Position numbers and translations under genes: made by a program. From positions 24,304,001 through 24,368,000 of the forward strand of contig CM114271.1 in assembly GCA_050084515.1 (NCBI GenBank): a stretch of DNA of 64,000 nt, read 5' to 3'. Source of the DNA: Blasia pusilla. Lineage: Eukaryota; Marchantiophyta; Marchantiopsida; Blasiales. Position 1 is the first letter of the stretch, and every line of letters begins with the position of its first letter. Under the pieces are notes generated by a model that made no database searches, was not told the DNA's origin, and saw nothing but the letters and a program-made list of their open reading frames with translations. Positions 11,901 to 22,299 of the stretch are shown in pieces.

Positions 11901-14900
11901 CTGTGGGGACTCATACGAAATTTTAAAGAAAACTTCTGAACGGAAAAATACTTGGACAGGCCAGCTCTTCAGCATGAAGCACTGGTTCTAAGACCTTCAT
12001 GTTCAGATCCTGACAAAGCGCATGGTGCACTTGCAATTGTGCTTAATCTGCACCTCCATTCAGTTCCCCCACCTTATCACTAGCTCTCTATAAGCCCCAT
12101 TACCCTCATGGATCCCTGTGGAAGAAATATTTATTCATTCACTTATTCAATCACGTATGTTTGTTTGCCATTTATCCATCATGTATCCATGATCACTGTG
12201 ACCTCGATGGATGTGGACTGACTGCAAACCCACCAGAAACCAGGCAAAACAACTCCCTTCCCAAATCTAACAAACAAATTATGAATGCTGGAGTTTAATT
12301 TAAACAAACATCTGCATTTTGTCCATGAAAACATACCTGTTGCGCCCGGCGACGACCTTCAAATGTGAACGGATAAGTAACTACTCCAACAGTTAATTGC
12401 CCTCCTTCCTTTGCTAATCGTGCCACAACCGGAGCAGCTCCAGATCCTGTGCCTCCTCCCATGCCTGCCGTAATGAATACAAGATCTGCATCTGAAACAG
12501 CTTCGGCAATAGCCTCCAATGACTCCTCAGCTGCCTTTTCGCCCAACTCTGGGTTGCCACCAGTACCTGCAGGTTGATATAATAAATGTCAGGTCATAAT
12601 AGCTACCAAGAACATGAGCAATGAGATACAGATTAATCATAGATCTTTGAACACACAAAAATAAAGCCATAACCTCCAGGAGTTGGCAGCTTAAAACCTA
12701 GCATAGACATTTATTTTGCTAACCACCTCTCTATAATAGGGAGTCTAGCCCTTTCAAACTTCATGTGCCCAAAAAACACAAAAGGCCGCCTTGGACCATA
12801 GGTAAATTCTATGTCCCACATCACCAAGAAAAAGGAAAACTCCAAAAACTCTCCTTCATTCCTTCAATGATGACAATTCAGTTGAAGGTTCAAATCACAG
12901 TAGGAAACTCTACTTACCCAAACCTCGAGTCAATGCTTCTCCAATTTGCACACGATGTGTTGCAGCTGACTGTAGTAAAGCCTGCGCATCTGTGTTGATT
13001 GCCCAGAATTCAACACCCTACTTGTCAAAACAAACAATCAGCTGTGGTTCCAAGCTTGTCCTTACGAAGATCCAGTAATCACCTCAGAAAATTGAATTGG
13101 AAAACTACCAAGAAATCTCCAGACGTGAAAGGTATTTCCAAAGGAAATCACACCAGGAGACGAGGCATGTGGCAAAGAATAAACTCGCAAAACACTGGAG
13201 AGAAAGAGGAAAGGTGAGGGGGATAAGGGGGCAGAATTTTGCTTGAATACAGAGCAAGCATACCATGGTTGTAACCGGTGACATCTAACCAGGAACCAAT
13301 ATTCCTCAGCTCATTAACTGACTTTGAAAGGATTTTCGTACCACAGGCAAACTTAGTGATCCATGAATGGAATCTTTCAAGAGAAGTTCGCACTAACTCC
13401 AATAGTTTCTCCACTAAAGAAGATTGATGGACATCCCAACTGCACAGATCAATCTTCCAAGTGAGACCCTCATCATTGGCAGTTTTAGGGGTTTGGGGAC
13501 ATACCATTTCCACACTGCTACTAGTCAAAGACTATGTAACAGGCAGATTTGTGGTCTTTCTTCCAAGGACCTGCTTTGCAACATAATTGCAGACAAGTTC
13601 TAAAATCTTGAAAGAGCTGGCCATGCTAAGCTTGACTCCAACATAATTTCTGGTGTTTTTTAAGAAGAAGAGAGATTTCCTGGGCCAATCATCCACAAAT
13701 TTCTACCTATGAGGCAAATTACTGAGGGATAACCATGCGAAACTAACTAAATAGGAGATGGAAGATCATACGAAAATATCACAACTGAAGTAGAGGCATG
13801 TTTTGCTAAAATCGCTGGTGCCACCTAAGGGGACTTTGAAGCAAACTGCATGTTCATATGCGTCCTTGGAAATGTAAACTTTTCAGCCAGTAAGTAAGGA
13901 TTACACAGCATGTAACTACAAAGAAAAGACAACCAACCCTTTGAATACAAAAATTCTGCATTCCATAGCTGCTTGCTCTGCACGTCCTGTAGTCGATTTG
14001 CAAAGGTGTACCTACTTTGTCCATTTTAGATATATCTGAAGGTCTTACAGCTCCCTTCCATTGGTAATGCCCAAGGAAATCCATTGAGGTTCAGACACCA
14101 TCAACCTAAATATTCTTCTTCTTCTGACAAGGATCCCAATGCTATTGGACAACTACACGTCCCATCTAGGAAACATGTCATACCTTAGGGAAGAACAGGA
14201 AATTCCAAGGAATCCTTACACCCTATCTCTGGAAAGAAAAACCAGTCCTCCGTCCGTCACCCATGGAACTTTTCATCTGTAGAAGCTTTTCCAAGACAAG
14301 AGTCGATGCTCCACTAATTGCCACTCAAAAGCAAAGGTTGCAACCCTTCATTGCTCACCAAGGACTGGCTCTGGAGTGTCGACATCGGTGTCCTCTCATC
14401 ACTACATACCTTGCAGACCAATTATAATAGATAGCACAGGTTGAGGCTTTTCAACGCTCACAATAGCCTTTGGGACCAATTTAAGCGTAATACACGCTAT
14501 TGAGTCGTAAGAGTTGAAATAATCCCATAAGATTCAACAATGAGGAAGAGGATTATTCAAGAAACAACGTGCCTCATGAATGAGCTACCACCTCAGGGGA
14601 GGCAGACGGAATAAGAAAGAAATAAAAGTACCAAGTAACAAAACCCAAAAAAGAGTAACTCAAAAGGAAGGTAATTGCTGTATCAATTCTACAATGAAAA
14701 GAAAAGAAACTAGAAAGGTACATCTGAACTGATGATCACCAGCCGAAATGGTAAAGGGGCGGGTGAAGTGGAGAATATAAAGTAACTGAGAAATGTACAA
14801 CAAAATGCAGGAGGTCCGTGGTAAAAGGTAAAGAATTGCAACCTGGAGACCACTTCCGATCATACGGTTGATAGCATTGTTCCCGCCGCCACCGACTCCT

Positions 14901-15232
14901 ATGACTTTGATTCTAGCAGAATCCATTGGTATCATGGACGCCACAATCCGAACACCTCTTACTTTCCTACTCCCGTCCTTCACCCATTCTCGCCGCAACT
15001 CCGCCTGCCTACATTCATGCGGACGGTTGGCCCCACTCCTCCCGAAAAATGGCGACGCCAATATTCCTACACTAGCGTAGCATTTCTGAGCGGGCGACCA
15101 TCTTGCCGAAGGTCCCAAGGAGCTGAGAATCGTCACTGACGAAGCTGACGCAGAGGACGTCGTAGCTCCACAACCATTCCCCAAACCAGTGCAAGAAACA
15201 CCGGTCAAGCTCGGCCTCACCCGGACATACAT
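8938..15232 (-). CDS. FTSZ1: Plastid division GTPase FtsZ1
   Basis: Six exons on the minus strand, all GT-AG and in phase: 15232-14843, 13017-12918, 12566-12337, 9991-9824, 9621-9388 and 9189-8938 (stop), totalling 457 residues. FtsZ1 is a tubulin-like GTPase that polymerises with FtsZ2 into the stromal ring that constricts chloroplasts. Residues 1 to about 100 are rich in Ser, Ala and Arg and look like a plastid transit peptide. The glycine-rich T1 loop GVGGGGNN is at about 112-119. The tubulin signature GGGTGSG is at about 200-206. The T7 loop NVDFADV, with its catalytic Asp residues, is at about 302-308. The start [18 protein letters not shown] and the segment [20 protein letters not shown] are FtsZ1-type rather than FtsZ2-type, and the FtsZ2-like C-terminal ARC6-binding tail is absent. 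ATG 15232 is the first in-frame ATG after an upstream stop. An overlapping out-of-frame ATG at 15263 could act as a uORF. It is slightly longer than Arabidopsis FtsZ1 (433 aa) because of the transit region. Confidence 0.92.
9992..12336 (-). other. Large ftsZ1 intron 3
   Basis: A 2,345-bp intron bounded by GTATGT (donor side at 12336) and CAG (acceptor side at 9992). No embedded gene, hairpin or transposon protein was recognised in it, on either strand. Confidence 0.75.
13018..14842 (-). other. Large ftsZ1 intron 1
   Basis: A 1,825-bp intron between the transit-peptide/T1-loop exon and the exon encoding [15 protein letters not shown]. The donor is GTTGCA, which departs from the usual GTAAGT, and the acceptor is TAG. 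Small open frames inside (for example about 13,148-13,528) show no recognisable domain. Confidence 0.7.
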
Positions 15233-15660
15233 TCTGATGTGCAGAATGTATGTCGAGGCACACCTCACACGAAAAACCTCACCGCCGAGCTCGTGAGCAA
15301 GCTCTCTTCTCCGAAACACAATCCACTACCTAATTGCTCTCCTGACCACAGACCGAAAAAAATGCAACCAACAAAAAAGCGTTTCCAACACCGCCAAAAT
15401 CTAGGCTAGGATGTGCTCGACCTTCCTCCCGCGGTCACGAAACGAGAAGAGCCAGTTCCGCTCCTCGCACTGTTGTAGCTCCCGTGACAAGACGAAGCGA
15501 CGGATGGTACCCTGTTTGCACGGGACGGTGACGCTGTGCCCGCAACCACATACGCAGATTTGCCACGCATTAATAGAGAAAAGGAAAAGAAAGCGACCAC
15601 ATACGTACACTAAGGAAAAATAGGCAAAATTGAACGGGTTAGATGGGTTTAGTCACTACT
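15233..15660 (-). promoter_or_regulatory. ftsZ1 5' UTR and probable promoter
   Basis: About 430 bp of GC-richer sequence separate the ftsZ1 start codon from a LINE fragment beginning near 15,680. Any proximal promoter must lie here or be supplied by the repeat. The out-of-frame ATG at 15263 opens a 63-codon frame that overlaps the main start. No core promoter box was identified. Confidence 0.4.
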
Positions 15661-15682
15661 CCATGCGGGAGCTGATTTTCAC

Positions 15683-16244
15683 ATGGCAGGAGAGGTGGAG
15701 GTGGCGGACGTGATAATTACAGATTCTACGTGGGAGGCAGTGCGAGCCCAAGTGGTGGTCCAAGGGCGAAGGAGCGGCGGCGGTGAAGAAGACACATATC
15801 TACAGTCAACTTCACGAGGGACACATCTTCATCCCCCTGGCCATAGAGATGTACGGGGCTATGGGGGAGAGGTTTGACTCATTCTTTACGGACTGCGCCC
15901 ATCATCTCCAATCGAGAAATGGGTTGTCCTTAGCTACTGCGATTCTCTATTGTAGGCAGCGGGTCTCCATAGCGTTGCAGCGCGCCCAGGCTAATGGGCT
16001 TTTGCGGCTGGCTCAGGCTATGGGAGACGCCGGAGCTAGAGGCCCACTTAGTAGTAGTCATAACTCTCTTGTTGTTGCTGATATTGTCTCTGCTGTTGGT
16101 GAGTTTCGTCGTTAGGGGGGGAATGCCCCCTTCTTCCTTTTCTGGTCTTGTTGTAGCCTTCAGCTTTTGACTCTTTGAGTCCCCCTCTTTTGTACTTCCG
16201 ATGGGTTTTCCATCACACGTTTTTATCGAAGTGCATCATTCTTC
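15683..16244 (+). pseudogene. 5'-truncated LINE 3' end (copy 1)
   Basis: Two overlapping frames (15683-15877 and 15783-16115) encode the extreme C-terminus of a LINE reverse-transcriptase polyprotein. Landmarks are a DVIITDSTWE-like segment, then FIPLAIEMYGAMGERFDSFF and RQRVSIALQRAQANGLLRLA. That order is characteristic of the region after the RT domain in plant LINE relics. A frameshift near 15,785 separates the frames. About 130 bp of GC- and T-rich 3' UTR follow, ending in ttttatcgaagtgcatc. A near-identical copy is at 18.5-19.1 kb. Confidence 0.6.
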
Positions 16245-16345
16245 TCGTTAGATGGGTAGAAAGAGAACGAAGGAAATGAATAAGGATTTCAGTGAAATAT
16301 ATATTAATTACTTAATTTAATCTTATAATGGGTGATTATAAATAC

Positions 16346-18016
16346 TAGTAAGGTACCCAAGGAAAAAAAAATTAGTGAAGGAATTAATAATGTTGCATAC
16401 AAATATTTTTTAAATTTCTTCTAGTGGCATGTGAAATCTTTTTTTCTTGTCCAATTAAGACGTGTCAATAGGACCTTAAAAAACATCTTTCAATAATAAT
16501 TCTTTCAACTATGTTAAAATTTTCAATTTTAATTTTAAATTTGAAGTATAATTTCCATTTTTTTTACATCTTAAAAAAGTAAAATATTTTCACTTTTAAA
16601 TAACATCCATCTCCCCTAAATAATTTCATTCCTCTGTAAAAGTTCAAACAATAACTATTCTTCTCCTTCCATTTTTCCCACCAAAATAACTTTCACCAAC
16701 CAAAATCTTAGCCAATTTTAATTAACGAAATCATTTTCTTTTCCATTCAAATTCATTTTCCTTTCCCAAAATATCTTATGTGAATTAATTCCATTATTCC
16801 AAAAAATTATCAGGCTATTTATTTCAAATCTTAAATATGATTTCTATTTTCTAAAATCTTAAAAGAATAATAACATTTCACTCTTCTTAGTAATTACAAT
16901 CCTCCATTCAAATTTAAATGGTACCCCAATACACTAAGTAATTTTACCTTTCCATATAATTTAAACAAAATCTACTCCTCCATTAATTTTTATTTCCTTT
17001 TTCCATTAGATATGAATTGAAGTAAAAATTCTAAAATTTTGGTTTTTTATCATATTAATTATGTTTTATTAATTTTTAAAATCACCCATTATAATATTAG
17101 ATTAATTATTAATCGATTAATATATATATTCCACTCAAATCCCTATTGGTTTCCTTTGTTCTATCTCTACCCATCTAACTGGATTCAAACATCAAAATTC
17201 AAGGATGTTGCCTATTTTGTCTTATTGCTCCTCTATCTTGTTGTATTATGCATATGTGGTCGCTAATTATTATATAAATTAATAAAATATAAGAAATTTG
17301 AGAAATAACCAAAACTTTGGAATTTTTTACTTCAATTCATATTTTATGAAATAATTTATTTATTTATTTATGTAGGAATAAATTATATTTAAATTTTATG
17401 GAAAAATAAAATTATTTAGTGTATTAAGATATCATTTAAATTTGAATGGAGGATTGTAATTACTAAGAACAGTGAAATATTATTACTCTTTTAAGATTTT
17501 AGAATTATATTTAAATTTTGAAGTAAATAAGATGGTCATTTTTTTAATAATTTTATTAATTCACATATGATATTTTGGGAAAGAAAAATAAATTTGAAGG
17601 GAAAAGAAATTTTATTTCATTAATTAAAATTAGCTAAGATTTTGGTTAGTGAATGTTATTTTGGTGGGAAGAATGGAAGGGTAAGAATAGTTATTGTTTG
17701 ATCTTTTACGGAGGAGTGAAATTATTTAGGGGAGATGAATGTTATTTAAAGGTGAAATTTTCTTACTCGTTTAAGATTTTTAAAAGTGGAAATTATACTT
17801 AAATTTAAAATTTAAATAACTTTAAAATTTTAAAAATATTATTCCCACATGTTTTTCCTACTGACATGTGGTAATTGGACAAGAAAAAAAAATTCACATG
17901 TTATGGGCAGGAAGAAAAAAAGTTTGAATATGTGTGCAGCATCATTAATCCCTTCACTATCAAAAGCTCTTCTAACACTTTTTTATTTTCCGTGCATCAC
18001 ACGGGTAGCTTACTAG
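16346..18016. mobile_element. 1.7-kb foldback transposon with near-full-length inverted arms
   Basis: The left arm (about 16346-17270) is repeated in inverse orientation as the right arm (about 17290-18016). Reading the reverse complement of the right arm reproduces the left arm with scattered differences and small indels, including ctcccctaaataatttca, ccaccaaaataac and cactgttcttagtaattaca. The outer ends are actagtaaggtaccc and gggtagcttactagt. The right end also carries the hairpin ccgtg/cacgg. There is no protein coding capacity. Related single arms occur at 1.8-2.7, 30.9-31.1 and 39.2-40.2 kb. Confidence 0.75.
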
Positions 18017-18544
18017 TGATAGTAATCTCGTTCACACCACCAAAAGCTTGAAGAAAATAAAAGGGAAGAAGCCTCCAAAGCATCTAAACACCCCCTCGCC
18101 TAAGACTGGTATCATGTAGTGACCATTGGTATTGTAGACCGAATCTAGGACGGACCAGAGCTGAAATTCTCCCTTCAGGTTTGGTGGTTAAGAAGAACCA
18201 TCGGTAAATTCACTGTGTTACCACTCCTTACCGCAAAAGAGACCAAAGTGAAGAGGCAAAAAAATGGTCTAATGGTCCGCATCATGAAGGAAGGAAAAAT
18301 CATAATTAGTTTTTTCCCAACTTTAATGGTGTTTAAAATATTTCTTAAGGACATTTTTTTGAATAAATTGACACGAGTTATCTTGAAATTTGAAAGAGGA
18401 AAAATTGACTTCTTTTAAAATGATTTAAACATCCCTCAAACTCTAGTGTTGGTAATCTGCTACTAATATTAGTTAGAGAAGAGAACTATAACTATATGAT
18501 ATACCCCAATTTTTTTCATAGTATGGGGGAGAGAACTTTTTTGC
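18017..18544. other. AT-rich spacer between foldback element and second LINE end
   Basis: No gene was recognised. Small open frames (for example 18215-18418) have no visible domain. Confidence 0.5.
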
Positions 18545-19092
18545 TCGCACTACGCGGGAGGCAGTGCGAGCCCAAGTGGTGGCCCAAGGGCGAATGCTAC
18601 AAGGAGCGGCGGCGGCAGCGGTGAAGAAGACACATATCTAGAGTCGACTTCACGAGGGACACATCTTCATCCCTCTGGCCATAGAGATGTATGGGGCTAT
18701 GGGGGAGAGGTTCGACTCGTTCCTTACGGACTGCGCCCATCATCTCCACTCGAGAAATGGGTTGTCCTTAGCTACTGCGATTCTCTATTGTAGGCGCTGG
18801 TCTCCATAGCGTTGTAGCGTGCGTGCGAGGCTAATGGGCTTTTGCGGCGGGCTCAGGCTGTGGGTGACGCCGGCGCTAGAGGCCCACTTAGTAGTAGTCA
18901 TAGCTCTCTTGTTGTTGCTGATATTGTCTCTGCTGTTGGTGAGTTTCGTCGTTAGGGGGGGAATGCCCCCTTCTTCCTTTTATGGTCTTGTTGTGGCCTT
19001 CAAGTTTTGACTCTTTGAGTCCCCCTCTTTTGTACTTCCGATGGGTTTTCCATCACTCGTTTTTATCGAAGTGCATCTTTTTTTTTTTTTTA
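18545..19092 (+). pseudogene. 5'-truncated LINE 3' end (copy 2)
   Basis: Aligns with 15.73-16.24 kb by eye at high identity: gcgggaggcagtgcgagccc, the gaagaagacacatatct region, the cgatgggttttccatca 3' UTR and ttttatcgaagtgcatc. It ends in a T-rich run. Small indels and an extra insertion (near 18,593-18,610) break the frame. It probably represents an independent 5'-truncated insertion of the same LINE family, although segmental duplication is possible. Confidence 0.6.
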
Positions 19093-20020
19093 CTATAGTA
19101 TGATGACTACACTAGTACTATAAATTGTCATGAGTCCTTAGATATGTTACAACAACATACTAGGACATGTTGTAATTGCAACATGCCAAACATGCCCATA
19201 TTTGAATATTTCTATAAGGGAAATTTCCTGGATAAGTATTTGTTTCCTATCCAAACATTATAAATTTTCTTCAAATATAATTTAAAGATGAGATTTCAAA
19301 ACTATGTGTTTTTCAAGAAAATGCAAAATATGGCTTTTGAGTTTTCTGTTATTAAAATTCACACAAGTGGCATACTTGGATCTCCAACTTCTACCGAGAT
19401 GGTCAAATAATGATAACCCCAAATGTTTGCATCACAACATGGCATTATAAAATGGACAAAAGATTGAAAAACAAGAAAGACGGTTTATTTTTCATCCTTC
19501 AAAAAATAGTATGACACGTGTCTCTAAAAAAATGTATTTAACATGTGCTACTCATAAATATATTATGACAAATATCTCTCAATTATTGTTCTACACCTCG
19601 CAGAGGTAACTTTCTTAAAGTGCAGATTAGCTAAGGTAGTGTTGTAATAAGGAAAGCTTTGTAAGAAAAAACACATATCAGAAGTGAGAGAAGAATTATT
19701 ACATTGTCTAAGGCATATTGCAATGCAATGGAGACCCAATATCAAAAAACCAATAATCGAAAGATAATATTCATGAACAGAGTAGTAGAGCATGTTCAAA
19801 GAGAAGAAATGTCAAATATCTCCCGCATCCTCTTAAAGATGTCATTTTTTCCTCCCAAAAGATGGTGTCCTTAAAAAACACTACAAACTTGAATCTTTTC
19901 CCCAATTTCCGTTGATTGTGTTGCTCCTTGCAAAAATATTTCTTGTGATACCATGCCAAACAAATCAGCCCTATGAGTGAAACATTAATCTCCTCAAATA
20001 AATGAACCCGCATGAATTAG

Positions 20021-20023
<3 letters not shown>
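19093..20023. other. AT-rich intergenic DNA, nothing recognised
   Basis: Open frames at 19563-19799 and 19771-20013 (-) show no domain. No structural repeat was noticed before the microsatellite. Confidence 0.5.

Positions 20024-20104
<81 letters not shown>
20024..20104. repeat. (TC)n microsatellite
   Basis: Uninterrupted TC dinucleotide run of about 81 bp. Confidence 0.98.
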
Positions 20105-20109
<5 letters not shown>

Positions 20110-20876
20110 CAACATGTTATATGCATCCTAAGCAAATCAAAGCTCCAACGACACTAACAAATTATTAAAATAATTGTAGTCTATTGGGAAATGCCCATTC
20201 AAAACCACATTGCTATAGTAATGGGAACTAATGAGAAATGGAATATTAAAAGCACTCCTCCTTGTTGGGGTTAAAACTAGATACAAACAAGTTAATGTCC
20301 CCATCAAACACAATAGGGTTAAATGCTTCATAAAATACCCAAAAATGGGCATCCATAAAAAAATGGAATCCCAACTAACACAAGATATGTGAAAGATTGA
20401 AAACTAAGAAATGCTCTAGCCTCTATTACAACAAATATTCTATGATCTTAAATAGAATATAGATGGAAAGGAGAAAAAAAATCCTTGATCTATTTGAGAA
20501 GCATACCCTACTAAGAGATTTCTATATCTAATAGACAACTTTGAGTAAAGAAAGCATATTTCCAAATCTCAAGGCTACTAAACCAATCAAAAGATTACCC
20601 ACAATCAACACCATTTTTTGGGGGGCCAAGAGGCATGTTGGCAATACATGTCACACGTACTAAAATCAAAGAAACCTTACCTAAGTTAGTCTCCATGCAC
20701 TTGTAAGAAGCATAGGAGCTTCTTACATGTACACATTTTATTACAAGATGCCGTATCGATTTAGAAAAATATGAAGAGAGTAACTAAAAATGGAGGATCA
20801 AAATTCCTTAATTTCACAAATAAATAAGATGTACCAAGAAATTATGGCCATCAAGAAGCTAAATATAAATTCAGCC
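20105..20876. other. AT-rich intergenic DNA, nothing recognised
   Basis: Sparse short frames only, with no protein similarity that I can recognise. Confidence 0.5.
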
Positions 20877-21350
20877 GCGCCGACGATATAGAGGTTCAAT
20901 GAGCTATTTAGGTGTAACTTTGTACTAAGGTGTCGGATGAGGTTGACGACAATTTTTTTGTGTTTATGGTGGTTTGATCCACATCCACCTTCCGCTATGA
21001 GAAAATTCGGATGCTATCACCCTAGTTCCTACACACACAAGCAAGAGAGGTGCTCCAAAGGCCCAACATGAGAAAGATAGCTTCAAGAAGCCATCTCTCC
21101 CTCTCTTATAGCCTTGGAAAAAGCCAAAAGGCTCTTCCCCCAAAAATAGCCTTTCCAACGATAACCTATATGCATAGGTTAGCGGAGGACCCTTGACCTG
21201 GTAAAAAATTCATCTTGATGAGAAAGACCAAAATAAGGAAATATTTTGAAATGACGTTCTCAATGCAATAGACTAATCATCGACCTCATTTGACATCTCA
21301 GGAAAAAGTTACACTCAAATAGCCCGTTGGCCCTCTATAGCATCGACGTA
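20877..21350. repeat. Small foldback/MITE-like element with ~70-bp imperfect inverted ends
   Basis: The left end (about 20879-20949, with gagctatttaggtgtaact) is repeated in inverse orientation at the right end (about 21278-21348, whose reverse complement has gggctatttgagtgtaact). Roughly three quarters of positions match. Both ends contain a gatatagagg/gctatagagg block and a gtcggatgagg/tcaaatgagg block. The 330-bp interior holds one short open frame with no domain. Confidence 0.5.
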
Positions 21351-21399
21351 ATAGAACTCTACTAGTCGGGTAACTAAGATGTGATAGTTGTCGTGGCTC

Positions 21400-21957
21400 G
21401 ATATGCGGATCTGGATTCAAGAGTGGAGTTGGCCATGTAAGCCATTTTTACTCTGATTTTAAATGATAAAGATGCGAGGGGGCAGTGGGGAATTTGTTGA
21501 ATGCAAGTAGATAAATGAGTAGCCTCGATGGGGAGCCCTTAAGTTACGTGTGGCGTTTATTTTATCATTTTATTGTTTGAAAGGTTTTGTGTGGAAACAC
21601 TACACATTTTTCTCAAATTTTATTGCTGCGTTGAGAGCATGAGTGGAGGCTGGTCCCCTTCTCATAATTGGAGGTCCCCTTCTCAATTGGGATCAGTCTA
21701 GACATGTCTAAACTTTTCCGTCCATGTCCATCCTAGGGACGAACTTGTCCATTTTTTCGCAACCATATCAATTATATACTGTACGTACAAGTAACCATAA
21801 GCGTAATCTAACCATAGTCCGAGTTATACTAACTATGGTTAATTAACTCAAGTTAAGATAGTCGTGCTTAACTAACTAACCAAGATTAAGCTTTCCTACT
21901 GCACGTGAGTACCAAATATAGTAGTTCATGTGTCTAATGACTATAACTTAGTCTTCA
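21400..21957 (-). repeat. Probable 3' LTR of the copia relic
   Basis: On the minus strand, the copia coding relic is followed by a polypurine tract (reverse complement of ctccccctcaagc, 21961-21973). A TG-initial sequence then starts at 21957, as expected for an LTR. The outer end is not defined; 21400 is a guess. A segment of it (21701-21768) recurs at 51521-51588. Confidence 0.4.
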
Positions 21958-22299
21958 AAACTCCCCCTCAAGCTTATATTGATATCTTACACCTAAATCA
22001 TTTTAAAACATCTAAAACTTATCTCTAGACAATGCCTTTGTAAAGATATCAATAACTTCCTAATCTCTACATATATATAGAAGGATCAATTTCTCATGAA
22101 ATCACTTTCTCTTTGATAAAGTGGTAGTGCACCTCAATATGCTTTGTTCAAGCATGAAACACAAGGTTATCATCAAGCTTGATGCTACTGATATTATCTG
22201 CACATACTACACTAGGTCATAAGTTACTGACACCAATCTCAGCAAATAATCAATGAAGTCACACCGCCTCACATGTTGCACTGGTTGCTCATTTGTACT

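Noticed and set aside
15319-15319. Upstream GTG start for ftsZ1
   Set aside because: Nuclear plant genes start with ATG; the first in-frame ATG is at 15232 and gives a sensible transit peptide.
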